From Kribbella caucasensis (GTDB taxonomy: Bacteria; Actinomycetota; Actinomycetes; Propionibacteriales; Kribbellaceae): a stretch of DNA of 64,000 nt. The notes under the pieces are model-generated. The model was not told the origin of the DNA. It worked only from the letters and a program-made list of their open reading frames with translations, and made no database searches. Positions 23,422 to 31,875 of this stretch are shown here, piece after piece. The stretch is from NCBI RefSeq assembly GCF_004361855.1, contig NZ_SNWQ01000009.1, forward strand, positions 186,001 through 250,000. Reading direction: 5' to 3'. Within the stretch, counting starts at the first letter, position 1. Every line of letters starts with the position of its first letter. The position numbers and the translations under genes were made by a program.

Positions 23422-25995
23422 CTACCCTGCAGCGTCCCGCCGTTGTGCGTCCAGCGCGCGGATGAGATCGGCGCGGGCTTCGCCGACGTACCGCAGGGTG
23501 GGGGCGTCGACCGAGTCGGCTTCGGTGTCGAGCCACGCGGTGAGGGCGTCGAGGGTCGATTGTTCGGGCAGGTTGCGTGGGGACAGGTAGACCAGGACGT
23601 TCTCGCCCATCGACGAGCCGAGCCGGGTGTAGACGTCCTGCGCGGCGGCCAAGTACTTCTCGATGTACGGCCGGAGCAGGTCTTCTTGGCCGGGTTGCTG
23701 GAAGCCGAGGATGGTCCGGAACTGGGTTTCGTTCGGGGTGTCGCCGGACTCGACCGCGATCCGCCAGGCTTCTTGTTTCGCCTCGGCGGTCGGCCGGGCC
23801 GCGCGGGCCTGGGCGGCTCGTTCCTGGCCGGTGATGGTGGTGTCGCGGGTGAGTTCGTCGTCGATCTGGTCGGCGTCGACCCGGCCGAGCCGGGCGAGCG
23901 CGACGATCAGCGTCCAGCGCAGATCGTTGTCGACCACGAGCCCGTCGGGCAGGTCGTTGCCGTCCAGCCAGGCGGCCAGCCGGTCGGCGCCCTGGTCGGA
24001 GAACACGCCACCGATGTAGGCCCGCGCGAACGCGAGCTGGTGGTCGCTGCCCGACTCAGCATCCGCGACCAGCTCGGCCAGCGCCTGCTCGTACTGCGCC
24101 CGTAGCGCGTGCCGGTTCGCCGGTGCGGCGTAGCTGTTGATCGCCGAGGTCGCCTGCCCCAGCAGCGACCGGACTCCGGTCAGGTCGGTTTCGGCGCGGA
24201 TCCCCTTCAGCACGATCCCGACGTACTGGCCGGCCGGCATCTCGGCATCCCGGGTCATGTCCCAGGCCGCACCCCAGGCCAGTGCCCTGGGCAACGATTC
24301 GTTCAGCTGGTCGATCGACTCGACCAGGGTGGCCCGGGACCGCTCGTCGAGGCGGATCTTGGCGTAGGTGAGGTCGTCGTCGTTGAGCAGTACCAGGTCC
24401 GGCTGGTTCGCGCCGATGAGCTCGGCCAGCTCGGTACGCGGGCCGTCGATGTCCACCTCGAACCGTTCGGTCCGGACCAGGCCGGCGTCGGTCCGCCGGT
24501 ACAGGCCGACGGCGAGCCGGTGCGGACGCAGTACAGGGAACTGTTCGATGGCGGTCTGCTCGATCGCGAACGTCTCGAACGCGCCCGCGGCGTCGACGGT
24601 GAAGTCCGCGCGCAACGTGTTCACCCCGGCGGTCCGCAGCCAGCGCTCGGTCCAGTCGTCCAGGTCGCGGCCGGACGCCTTCTCCAGCGGCTTGAGCAGA
24701 TCGGTCAGCTCGGTGTTGCCGAACGCGTGATCGGCGAAGTACTCCTTCAGCGCGGACACGAAGGTGTCCTCACCGACGAACGCGACCAGCTGGCGCAGCG
24801 CGGACGCGCCCTTGGCGTAGGTGATGCCGTCGAAGTTCACCTCGACCGCGTGGAAGTCGACCATGTCCGCGGCGATCGGGTGGGTCGAGGGCAGCTGGTC
24901 CTGGCGGTAGGCCCAGTTCTTCCGGGCGTTGCAGAAGGTGGTCCAGGCGCCGGCGTACTTCGTCGTCGCGACCGCCTGGGCCCAGTGCGAGGCCCACTCG
25001 GCGAACGACTCGTTCAGCCACAGGTCGTCCCACCAGGTCATCGTGACCAGGTCGCCGAACCACATGTGCGCGAGCTCGTGCAGCACCGTGTTCGCCCGGG
25101 CCTCGAGCTCGGCGTGGGTGGTCCGGCTGCGGAAGATGTACTCGTCCCGCAGCGTCACGCAGCCCGCGTTCTCCATCGCGCCCATGTTGTACTCCGGCAC
25201 GAACGCCTGGTCGTACTTGTGGAAGGGGTACGGCGTCCCGAACGCGCTCTCGAACAGCTCGAACCCCTGCTTGGTCACCTCGAACACGTCGTCGGTGTCC
25301 AGCGACCCGGCCAGCGACGGGCGGCACAGCAACGACAACGGGTACGTCCCGTGCGGACCGGTGTAGGTGTCGGTGACGACGTGGTACGGACCCGCGACGA
25401 CGGCCGTGATGTACGTCGACATCGGCTCGGTCGGCGCGAACTCCCAACGAGCGAAGGACTCGCCGTTCTCACCCGTGTACGGCGTGGGCTCGGGCGTCGG
25501 CGCGTTCGAGATGACCACCCACCGGGCGGGGGCGGACACGGTGAAAGTGAAAGCGGCCTTGAGGTCGGGCTGCTCGAACGTGGTGAACACCCGGCGCGCG
25601 TCCGGGACCTCGAACTGGGTGTAGAGGTAGGTCTCCTTGTCGGCCGGATCGACCGAACGGTGCAGCCCTTCACCAGTGCGCGAGTAGATGCAGTCCGCGA
25701 CCACGCGCAGCTCGTTGCGCTCGGCCAGATCGTCCAGCTGGATCCGGGCCCCGTCGTACACGGTCTCCGGGTCCAGCGAGCGGCCGTTCAGCGTCACCTC
25801 GCGCACGCTCGCCGCGATCAGGTCGGCGAAACTGCCGGCGCCCGCCTCGGCGCTGAAGGTGAGCGTGGTGGTCGACGCGAACGTCGCCGCGCCACTGGCC
25901 GCCGTGGTCAGGTCGAGCTCGATCGCGTAGCTCACGTCACTGATCAGGCCGGCTCGGGTCTGCGCCTCGTTGCGCGTCAGGTTGGTTCCAGGCAT
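23422..25995 (-). CDS. pepN: aminopeptidase N (M1 family)
   Basis: 857 residues, typical for actinobacterial PepN. The substrate-anchoring GAMENAG precedes the zinc site HELAHMWFGD near residue 306, and the third ligand Glu lies 18 residues on in WLNESFAEW. An N-terminal beta domain and a C-terminal ERAP1-like helical domain flank the catalytic core. It releases N-terminal residues from peptides in the cytoplasm. The start MPGTNLTRNEAQ is the only plausible ATG. Its divergent neighbour is the Rv2466c-like gene, as in mycobacteria. Confidence 0.95.
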   Translation of the reverse strand: MPGTNLTRNEAQTRAGLISDVSYAIELDLTTAASGAATFASTTTLTFSAEAGAGSFADLIAASVREVTLNGRSLDPETVYDGARIQLDDLAERNELRVVADCIYSRTGEGLHRSVDPADKETYLYTQFEVPDARRVFTTFEQPDLKAAFTFTVSAPARWVVISNAPTPEPTPYTGENGESFARWEFAPTEPMSTYITAVVAGPYHVVTDTYTGPHGTYPLSLLCRPSLAGSLDTDDVFEVTKQGFELFESAFGTPYPFHKYDQAFVPEYNMGAMENAGCVTLRDEYIFRSRTTHAELEARANTVLHELAHMWFGDLVTMTWWDDLWLNESFAEWASHWAQAVATTKYAGAWTTFCNARKNWAYRQDQLPSTHPIAADMVDFHAVEVNFDGITYAKGASALRQLVAFVGEDTFVSALKEYFADHAFGNTELTDLLKPLEKASGRDLDDWTERWLRTAGVNTLRADFTVDAAGAFETFAIEQTAIEQFPVLRPHRLAVGLYRRTDAGLVRTERFEVDIDGPRTELAELIGANQPDLVLLNDDDLTYAKIRLDERSRATLVESIDQLNESLPRALAWGAAWDMTRDAEMPAGQYVGIVLKGIRAETDLTGVRSLLGQATSAINSYAAPANRHALRAQYEQALAELVADAESGSDHQLAFARAYIGGVFSDQGADRLAAWLDGNDLPDGLVVDNDLRWTLIVALARLGRVDADQIDDELTRDTTITGQERAAQARAARPTAEAKQEAWRIAVESGDTPNETQFRTILGFQQPGQEDLLRPYIEKYLAAAQDVYTRLGSSMGENVLVYLSPRNLPEQSTLDALTAWLDTEADSVDAPTLRYVGEARADLIRALDAQRRDAAG

Positions 25996-26157
25996 GTCGG
26001 CATCCTATGCACCTGGCTCGACCCTTGGCTGAGGGTTTCCCCGCGACTTCGGCACCGATGCGAAAGCGTTTCCATCGCCACGTGCGGCGGTGATGGACGG
26101 TGATGACGCCACGCCCGCCGGTAACCGGAGTTGATTGCATTTTGTACGATCGAAGTC

Positions 26158-26772
26158 ATGACTGCCCCCGCCGATTTCTGGTTCGACCCGGCCTGCCCCT
26201 GGGCCTGGATGACGTCTCGCTGGATGCTCGAGGTCGAGCAGGTCCGGGACGTGAAGACGACCTGGCACGTGATGAGCCTGGCCGTCCTGAACTCCGGTCG
26301 TGACGAACTGTCCGACGACTACAAGAGCCTCCTGAAGAACGCCTGGGGCCCGGTCCGCGTGCTGATCGCGGCCGAGCAGGCGCACGGGAACGAGGTGCTG
26401 CTGCCGCTCTACACCGCGCTCGGCCAGCGGATCCACACCGAAGGTCGTGGCATTGGCGACGGCAAGGGTGACGTGATCAAGGAGGCGCTCGCCGAGGTCG
26501 GGCTGCCCGCGTCCCTGATCGAGGCCGCCGACACCGACAAGTACGACGACGCCCTGAAGAAGTCGCACCACGCCGGGATGGACCAGGTCGGCATGGAGGT
26601 CGGCACCCCTGTGATCGCGGTCGAAGGGGTTGCCTTCTTCGGCCCGGTGGTCACGCCCGCGCCGAAGGGCGAGGCGGCCGGCAAGCTCTGGGACGGCGTC
26701 CGTCTCGTGGCCGGTACCGAGGGCTTCTTCGAGATCAAGCGCACCCGGGATCGCGGACCCATCTTCGACTAA
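26158..26772 (+). CDS. mycothiol-type DsbA-family nitroreductase (Rv2466c-like)
   Basis: 204 residues. FWFDPACPWAWMTSRWM and HVMSLAVLN are hallmarks of the Rv2466c group, thioredoxin-fold proteins that use mycothiol and, in M. tuberculosis, reduce nitro-prodrugs. Rv2466c itself has CPWC as I recall it; here the second Cys is Ala (CPWA), so this would be a monothiol version needing mycothiol as resolving thiol. The frame extends nine codons upstream, but the ATG at 26158 gives the canonical N-terminus. It is divergent from pepN and followed by a 14-bp stem hairpin. Confidence 0.85.
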   Translation: MTAPADFWFDPACPWAWMTSRWMLEVEQVRDVKTTWHVMSLAVLNSGRDELSDDYKSLLKNAWGPVRVLIAAEQAHGNEVLLPLYTALGQRIHTEGRGIGDGKGDVIKEALAEVGLPASLIEAADTDKYDDALKKSHHAGMDQVGMEVGTPVIAVEGVAFFGPVVTPAPKGEAAGKLWDGVRLVAGTEGFFEIKRTRDRGPIFD

Positions 26773-26787
26773 GGGTCGCCTTGGTGA

Positions 26788-26830
26788 TTCGGCCTGGCGT
26801 ACAAGGGTTGTATCGATACGCCAGGCCGAA
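26788..26830. repeat. perfect 14-bp inverted repeat before the serine hydrolase gene
   Basis: TTCGGCCTGGCGTA (26788-26801) and TACGCCAGGCCGAA (26817-26830) pair perfectly around a 15-base loop. It lies 15 bases after the upstream stop and ends at the GAAGAAGG ribosome-binding site of the next gene, so the right arm would hide part of that site. It could be a terminator, an operator or a translational switch. Confidence 0.7.
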
Positions 26831-26844
26831 GAAGGTTGCGCCCC

Positions 26845-27861
26845 ATGGGGCTGACAGCTGGGATCGCGGTCTTCGACCGGCAAAGTGGGCGGTTCACCGA
26901 GCAGGTCAATCCGGATCTGCGGTTCCGGTCCGCGTCGGTGGTGAAGCTGCTGATCGTGCTCGACTACCTGTGGGACCGCGGTCCGGCCTACGACGTACCG
27001 GCGGCTGATCGGGCTCGGCTGGACGTGATGTTGCGCAGTAGTGACGACGCCGCAGCCAGCTACTACTGGGACGAGCTCGGCGGTGGCCCGATCATCGACC
27101 GGATGGTGACCCGTCTGGGCCTCACCCACACTGCCCGGCCGCCGGCGACCCACCCGGGCTTCTGGGGATACGTCGCGATCACGGCCGCCGACACCGTGCG
27201 GATCTACCGGTACTTGTTGGAGCGGGCGCCGGCGCCGGTGCGCGAGTACGTGATGGGCAACCTCTATCGGGCGACGCGGTGCGGGACCGACGGGTTCGAC
27301 CAGTACTTCGGGATCGCGTCGGTCTTCGACCTGGCGTTCTCGGTCAAGCAGGGCTGGTCCGGATTCGTGAACTCTGGTGGGTCCGGGCAGCGCCAGGCAG
27401 GAGGGGTCGATCTGACCAGTGAGGCCTTGCACACCACGGGTACGGTCGGGCCCGGGGATCGGTCGATCGTGGCCGTCTACACGTTGCACCCCAACGGAAC
27501 GGCGTACGGGAAGGCCTACACGGACCTGACTCGGCTGACCCGGTCGTTGACCGTGCCGGGCGGTAGGCGGGCCGAAGGGAGTTGGTTGCCCACCACCGGT
27601 TCGGGGGTGCGGGTGCGTGCCGCGCCGACCACGTCCGGCGGGATCCTCGGCACCTTGCCGTCAGCGGTCGACGTACTGGTCGGCTGTCAGACGAAGGGCG
27701 AGCGGATCGACGCGCCGCCGCGGTCAAGTGACGACCGGGGCGGTGGGGTGGGGAAGGTATCTGAATGGTGGGCTTACTTGCCGAAGTACGGCGGGTACGT
27801 GACGAACGTGTACGTCGGCTCAGGGTCGGACAAGCTCCCCGGCGTGCCGGACTGTGAATAG
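26845..27861 (+). CDS. serine hydrolase (beta-lactamase-like) with C-terminal SH3-like domain
   Basis: 338 residues from the ATG at 26845 (GAAGAAGG about nine bases upstream; a TTG nine bases earlier lacks a site). FRSASVVKLLIV contains the SxxK active-site motif of penicillin-binding proteins and class A beta-lactamases; LRSSDDAAASYYW occupies the SxN position. Residues about 245-335 resemble a bacterial SH3 domain (VRVRAAPTTSGGILGTLPS ... WWAYLPKYGGYVTNVYV), which often binds wall peptides. No signal peptide is seen, which is unusual for a wall enzyme. It separates rpiB from the DsbA-like gene, which are adjacent in mycobacteria. Confidence 0.75.
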   Translation: MGLTAGIAVFDRQSGRFTEQVNPDLRFRSASVVKLLIVLDYLWDRGPAYDVPAADRARLDVMLRSSDDAAASYYWDELGGGPIIDRMVTRLGLTHTARPPATHPGFWGYVAITAADTVRIYRYLLERAPAPVREYVMGNLYRATRCGTDGFDQYFGIASVFDLAFSVKQGWSGFVNSGGSGQRQAGGVDLTSEALHTTGTVGPGDRSIVAVYTLHPNGTAYGKAYTDLTRLTRSLTVPGGRRAEGSWLPTTGSGVRVRAAPTTSGGILGTLPSAVDVLVGCQTKGERIDAPPRSSDDRGGGVGKVSEWWAYLPKYGGYVTNVYVGSGSDKLPGVPDCE

Positions 27862-27881
27862 GGAGTGGGAGACTTCCGCCC

Positions 27882-28358
27882 ATGCGAGTGCACATCGGCT
27901 CCGACCATGCCGGTTTCGAACTGAAGAACCACCTGGTCCAGCACTTGACCGCGGCCGGGCACGACGTCGTCGACCACGGACCCGCCGTGTACGACGCGGT
28001 CGACGACTACCCGCCGTACTGTCTGCGGACCGCGGAAGCGGTTGCTCAGGAGGACGGCAGTCTCGGCATCGTGGTCGGTGGATCGGGGAACGGCGAGCAG
28101 ATCGCCGCGAACAAGGTGAAGGGCGTCCGGGCCGCGCTGGCCTGGAGCACCGAGACCGCGAAGCTGGGCCGCGAGCACAACAACGCCAACGTGATCGGCA
28201 TCGGCGCCCGGATGCACAGCGAGGCCGAGGCGACCGGGTTCGCCGAGATCTTCCTCGCCACGGCGTACTCCGATCAGGACCGGCACACCCGCCGGATCCA
28301 GATGCTGACCGACTACGAGGAGACCGGCGAACTGCCGCCGCTGCCGCCTGCCTCCTGA
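27882..28358 (+). CDS. rpiB: ribose-5-phosphate isomerase B
   Basis: 158 residues; interconverts ribulose 5-phosphate and ribose 5-phosphate in the pentose phosphate pathway. HIGSDHAGFELK is the RpiB start, and GGSGNGEQIAANKV is the actinobacterial active-site loop, where Ser/Glu replace the Cys-based E. coli version (Glu75 in the M. tuberculosis enzyme). TETAKLGREHNNANVIGIGAR is the usual conserved block. It lies upstream of the nei-type gene, as in mycobacteria. Confidence 0.95.
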   Translation: MRVHIGSDHAGFELKNHLVQHLTAAGHDVVDHGPAVYDAVDDYPPYCLRTAEAVAQEDGSLGIVVGGSGNGEQIAANKVKGVRAALAWSTETAKLGREHNNANVIGIGARMHSEAEATGFAEIFLATAYSDQDRHTRRIQMLTDYEETGELPPLPPAS

Positions 28359-28546
28359 CCGCCTGCCTCCTGACCGCCTGCCGTCTGACCGCCGGGAGTC
28401 TGGCCGGAATCGGTCGGCTGCCGCGGCCGTTGTTCCTTGCGCGGCCGGGAAACGTCCCGGGCGCGCATCGAGCGGGCGATGCCGACCACCGCGGGAGTCG
28501 GCGCGCCCCGGCCCTTGCCTGACGTCGTACCCATAAGAGGAATCAT
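28313..28546 (-). CDS. possible small antisense gene between rpiB and nei
   Basis: A 77-residue minus-strand frame whose ATG overlaps the nei start codon on the other strand and whose end lies inside rpiB. From about residue 9 the codons are strongly G/C-ending, as in real genes here. The N-terminal half (GAPTPAVVGIARSMRARDVS) is not repetitive, while the end consists of GGQEAGGQ repeats. It would explain the 186-bp gap otherwise empty between rpiB and nei. No homologue is known to me, so it stays a candidate. Confidence 0.25.
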   Translation of the reverse strand: MIPLMGTTSGKGRGAPTPAVVGIARSMRARDVSRPRKEQRPRQPTDSGQTPGGQTAGGQEAGGQEAGGSGGSSPVSS

Positions 28547-29387
28547 GCCCGAAGGTCACACCCTGCACCGGCTCGCGAACGACGTCTGGGACGCGTTCGG
28601 CGGCCGGCCGGTCCGAGCTTCCAGCCCGCAGGCCCGGTTCATCGAGGGCGCCGCGCTGCTCGACGGACGCGTGCTCCGGCAAACCGAGGCCCACGGCAAA
28701 CACTTCCTGGCCGAGTTCGAGGGCGCCGGCTGGCTGCACATCCACCTTGGCCTGATCGGCAAGGTCGACTTCGGCACCGCGCCGATCCCGATGCCGGTCG
28801 GCCAGGTCCGGCTCCGCCTGCAGAACGACGCGGCGTACGCCGATCTGCGCGGCGCGACCGTCTGCGAAGTACTGACCGACGGCGAACGGGAGACGCTGAT
28901 CGCGCGGCTGGGTCCGGATCCGCTCCGCGACGACGCCGATCCGGAGCTGGCGTGGAAGCGCTTGCAGCGGAGCAAGCTGCCGATCGGCCAACTGCTGATG
29001 GACCAGGCGGTGCTCAGCGGTGTCGGCAACGTGTACCGGGCCGAGGTGCTGTTCCGGGCCAAGCTGCACCCGATGACCCCGGGCCACCTGGTCAAGAAGC
29101 GCGAGTGGCAGGGGATGTGGAACGACCTGCTGGCGCTGATGAAGTACGGCGTCGAGACCGGCCGGATCGACACCGTCGGCGACGACCACACCCCGGAGGC
29201 GATGGGGCGTGATCCGCGCCGCGACGACCACGGCGGTGAGGTCTACGTCTATCGCCGGCAGGGCCAGCACTGCCACGTCTGCGACTCGGTGATCCGGACC
29301 GAGATCCTGGCCGGGCGCAACCTCTTCTGGTGCCCGAAGTGCCAGCGCACCGGGCAGACGCGCAAGCCGCGCAACTCCAGCCGGTAA
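28545..29387 (+). CDS. Fpg/Nei-family DNA glycosylase (Nei2-like)
   Basis: 280 residues. MPEGHTLHRLA carries the catalytic Pro1 and Glu2 after Met removal; a Lys follows in HGKHFLAEF. The helix-two-turn-helix is LMDQAVLSGVGNVYRAEVLF, and the C-terminal zinc finger uses CHVC and CPKC. It removes oxidised bases and nicks the abasic site (base excision repair). The upstream frame is open for 36 codons, but MPEG must be the N-terminus for catalysis. Position after rpiB matches M. tuberculosis nei2 (Rv2464c). Confidence 0.93.
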   Translation: MPEGHTLHRLANDVWDAFGGRPVRASSPQARFIEGAALLDGRVLRQTEAHGKHFLAEFEGAGWLHIHLGLIGKVDFGTAPIPMPVGQVRLRLQNDAAYADLRGATVCEVLTDGERETLIARLGPDPLRDDADPELAWKRLQRSKLPIGQLLMDQAVLSGVGNVYRAEVLFRAKLHPMTPGHLVKKREWQGMWNDLLALMKYGVETGRIDTVGDDHTPEAMGRDPRRDDHGGEVYVYRRQGQHCHVCDSVIRTEILAGRNLFWCPKCQRTGQTRKPRNSSR

Positions 29388-29441
29388 GGATTGTGACGAC
29401 TTGATGCGCGGACCCGCCAGTGCCGTTATCTTCTTCTCACC

Positions 29442-30629
29442 ATGAGAAGTGGCGGTGGTCTCGCTGGCTTGCGACGGGTGGGGCGGCCGGCCCGCTCGTT
29501 GGTCCGTCGCGCGCGCAAGTCGCACCCGCTGGCGATGTTCGCCCTGCTCGCCCTGACCGTCACGATCAGCGCGTTCTCGCTGGCCTGGCCCGCATGGGTT
29601 CCGACCGCGGCCCTGGTCATTCCGCTGATGCTCGGCGGGCTGGTGCTGAAGTTCAAACCCTTGATGGCGTTGACGTTCGTCTCGCTGGTGCTCGGCTCGT
29701 ACGCACTGGCCGCGCGCTCGGCGGGACTGCAGCAGATCGGGTTCGTGGTCACCCTCGGTGTGGCCGCCTGGATCGTGCTCGCCGGGGCGAAGGTGCGCAG
29801 CCGGCTGGGCGTCAAGGGCACCCGGGGCGAGTCGATGCTGATCGAGTTGCGCGACATCCTCACCGCCCAGGGCGAGCTGCCCCGGTTGCCCGCGGGGTGG
29901 CGTGCCGAGGCGGCGATCCGGTCGGCCGGGGGAGCGACCTTCTCGGGTGACTTCGTGGTCGCGGCGACTCGCGGTGAGGATCTGCTCGAAGTCGCGCTGG
30001 TCGATGTCTCGGGCAAGGGAATCGATGCCGGGACAAGGGCTTTGTTGCTGTCAGGTGCGTTCGGCGGGTTGCTGGGTGTGGTGCCGGTGGAGGAGTTCCT
30101 GCCGTCCGCGAATCACTACCTCCGCCGGCAGGACTGGGACGACGACTTCGCCACGGTGGTGCACGTCGCGGTCAACCTGCGCACCGGCGATTTCGACGTA
30201 CGGACGGCCGGTCATCCACCGGCGATCCAGTTCGACGCGTGGTCCGGCCGCTGGGCGACGCGAGACGCCGACGGGCCGTTGCTCGGGTTGGTGGAGACGC
30301 CTGAATTCCAGGTGAACAAGGGGCAACTGAAGCAAGGCGACGCCTTGTTCCTCTACAGCGACGGGATGGTGGAGACGCCGTTGCGCGACATCGGCCGCGG
30401 GACCGACCGCCTGGCGGGCCACGCCGAACGCCTGGTTGGGCACAGCTTCCAGGGTGCGGCCGCGGAACTGGTCCACGAGATCGGCGGCCCCGGCGACGAC
30501 TCCGCCATCGTTGTCATCCACCGCATGACCCATGCCACCGAGGCGGACCCGGCGCCGCGCCCGACCACCCCCAACCTCCTCCGCCGCCGACGCCCGACCC
30601 CGACCCTCCGCACCGTCCGGCAAGCCTGA
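29442..30629 (+). CDS. membrane PP2C/SpoIIE-type serine phosphatase
   Basis: 395 residues. A basic N-terminus is followed by about four hydrophobic segments (residues 30-110: MFALLALTVTISAFSLAW, ALVIPLMLGGLVL, and two more). The cytoplasmic SpoIIE-like phosphatase follows: SGDFVVAATR, VALVDVSGKGIDAG (metal-binding Asp), FATVVHVAVN, GHPPAIQF, LFLYSDGMVE and DDSAIVVIH. Such phosphatases dephosphorylate anti-sigma antagonists or other Ser/Thr-phosphorylated partners. No partner kinase or anti-sigma gene is adjacent, and there is no PAS or GAF sensor, so the membrane part may sense the signal. The last 30 residues are Arg/Pro/Thr-rich. Confidence 0.88.
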   Translation: MRSGGGLAGLRRVGRPARSLVRRARKSHPLAMFALLALTVTISAFSLAWPAWVPTAALVIPLMLGGLVLKFKPLMALTFVSLVLGSYALAARSAGLQQIGFVVTLGVAAWIVLAGAKVRSRLGVKGTRGESMLIELRDILTAQGELPRLPAGWRAEAAIRSAGGATFSGDFVVAATRGEDLLEVALVDVSGKGIDAGTRALLLSGAFGGLLGVVPVEEFLPSANHYLRRQDWDDDFATVVHVAVNLRTGDFDVRTAGHPPAIQFDAWSGRWATRDADGPLLGLVETPEFQVNKGQLKQGDALFLYSDGMVETPLRDIGRGTDRLAGHAERLVGHSFQGAAAELVHEIGGPGDDSAIVVIHRMTHATEADPAPRPTTPNLLRRRRPTPTLRTVRQA

Positions 30630-30791
30630 AACCAGGCCGGCCGTCAGATCTTGGTTAAGAATTCCGAGACGGGGCTCTGCGGCGGCGTGGGGGCTTTGCG
30701 GCGGCTCGGCCGTGTGGTTGGGTATCCGGGTCGGGGGACTCGGGGTTATGTGGCCGGTTGCGGACTGCGTGCGAATCGTTACGTCCGGTTG

Positions 30792-30819
30792 TTGACTACG
30801 GCAACAGAAGCTCCATACT
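30792..30819 (+). promoter_or_regulatory. candidate promoter of the Pro/Thr-rich surface protein gene
   Basis: TTGACT (30792-30797), a 16-base spacer and CATACT (30814-30819), about 78 bases before the GTG start. It is a fair vegetative-type match in a GC-rich gap of 267 bp that is otherwise without a gene. Confidence 0.4.
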
Positions 30820-30896
30820 GCGAGTGGGTGGCTCGCTGTCGCGACCACCGTAGACATCGCCGGTCGCGACCGGCATGACCATGGGGAAACAGACCT

Positions 30897-31865
30897 GTGA
30901 ACGAGGTATCGAAGGACCTGCGCGGACGCGATGCGGTCAAGCCGAAGAGCTCCCGAATCGTCGCTCTGCTGGGCGGAGCCGGCGCGCTGGCGGTCGTCCT
31001 CGGGGGGATCACCCTCGTGGCTGCACCGGCGGCCTCGGCCGACGGGATCGTGAAGCCCGGCAACCCGACCTGTGCGGAGCTCGTCCCTGGCTCGACGGAG
31101 ATCAAGTTCGACCCGCCGAACCCTGGGTCGAAGACGGCGGACGGTGTCACGGTGACGTGGACCAAGCGCACCCTCCTGGTCGACGACCCGGACCACGATG
31201 GCATCCAGACTGGCGGCGAGGTCATCGACTTCACCGCGGTGGGCGGAACCGTGCTCGGCGCCATCGTCAAGGGCAGCCCGAGCGGCAACTTCTACGACTA
31301 TCGGCCGGCCGGCACGATCATCGGTACCGGACTGCACACCCCGGTGAACCCGAAGAACGACAAGTACTACGGCATCAGCCACGTCAAGTTCTGCGTCGGC
31401 AAGCCGACCCCGCCGACGACGCCTCCTACGACGCCGCCGACGACGCCTCCCACGACGCCGCCGACCACGCCTCCCACGACGCCGCCGACCACGCCGCCGA
31501 CGACGCCTCCCACCACCCCGCCGACCTCGCCGACCATGACGCCGACGGACACCCCGCCCACCACGCCGCCGACTGAGACGCCGACTGTCTCGCCGTCGGA
31601 CACCCCGGCGCCGTCCGACACTCCGAGTACGCCGGCCACTAGCGAGACCCCCGGCGTACCGGGCCCGTCGGAGTCCGACACGCCGACCGTCGGTGTACCG
31701 ACCGAGGTCGACGCCGGTCTCGGTGGCGGTGACAGCGCGGCTTCTGTTGCCGGAGGCAACGGTCCGTTCGGCGTCATCGGTGCTCTGCTGATCGCCGCCG
31801 GTGCCGTGATGCTGGCCATCGGTGGCACGGTGACACTGCGTCGACGCGGTACGCACAGCATCTGA
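30897..31865 (+). CDS. secreted Pro/Thr-rich surface protein with C-terminal membrane anchor
   Basis: 322 residues, GTG start with GGGGAAA upstream. Signal peptide: basic N-region, hydrophobic VALLGGAGALAVVLGGITLV, cleavage near AAPAASA. A globular domain of about 120 residues contains DDPDHDGIQTGGE, a possible calcium loop, and two Cys. A stalk of TPPTTPPT repeats (about 165-225) follows, then Ser/Pro/Thr sequence, VDAGLGGG, a membrane helix (GALLIAAGAVMLAIGGTV) and a basic tail RRRG. There is no LPxTG. The class F sortase gene starts 10 bases downstream, so this is its likely substrate, perhaps through a non-standard signal around VDAGLGG. Confidence 0.8.
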   Translation: MNEVSKDLRGRDAVKPKSSRIVALLGGAGALAVVLGGITLVAAPAASADGIVKPGNPTCAELVPGSTEIKFDPPNPGSKTADGVTVTWTKRTLLVDDPDHDGIQTGGEVIDFTAVGGTVLGAIVKGSPSGNFYDYRPAGTIIGTGLHTPVNPKNDKYYGISHVKFCVGKPTPPTTPPTTPPTTPPTTPPTTPPTTPPTTPPTTPPTTPPTSPTMTPTDTPPTTPPTETPTVSPSDTPAPSDTPSTPATSETPGVPGPSESDTPTVGVPTEVDAGLGGGDSAASVAGGNGPFGVIGALLIAAGAVMLAIGGTVTLRRRGTHSI

Positions 31866-31875
31866 ATGAACTGAC

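Noticed and set aside
24109..26103. 664-codon plus-strand frame opposite pepN
   Set aside because: Opposite strand of a canonical M1 aminopeptidase; product is Val/Arg/Gly-rich without domains.
26005..27489. 494-codon minus-strand frame opposite the DsbA-like and serine hydrolase genes
   Set aside because: Both plus-strand genes have clear motifs; the antisense product has none.
31407..31530. Repeat array in the Pro/Thr-rich gene as a CRISPR or minisatellite element
   Set aside because: It encodes an in-frame TPPTTPPT stalk between a signal peptide and a membrane anchor.
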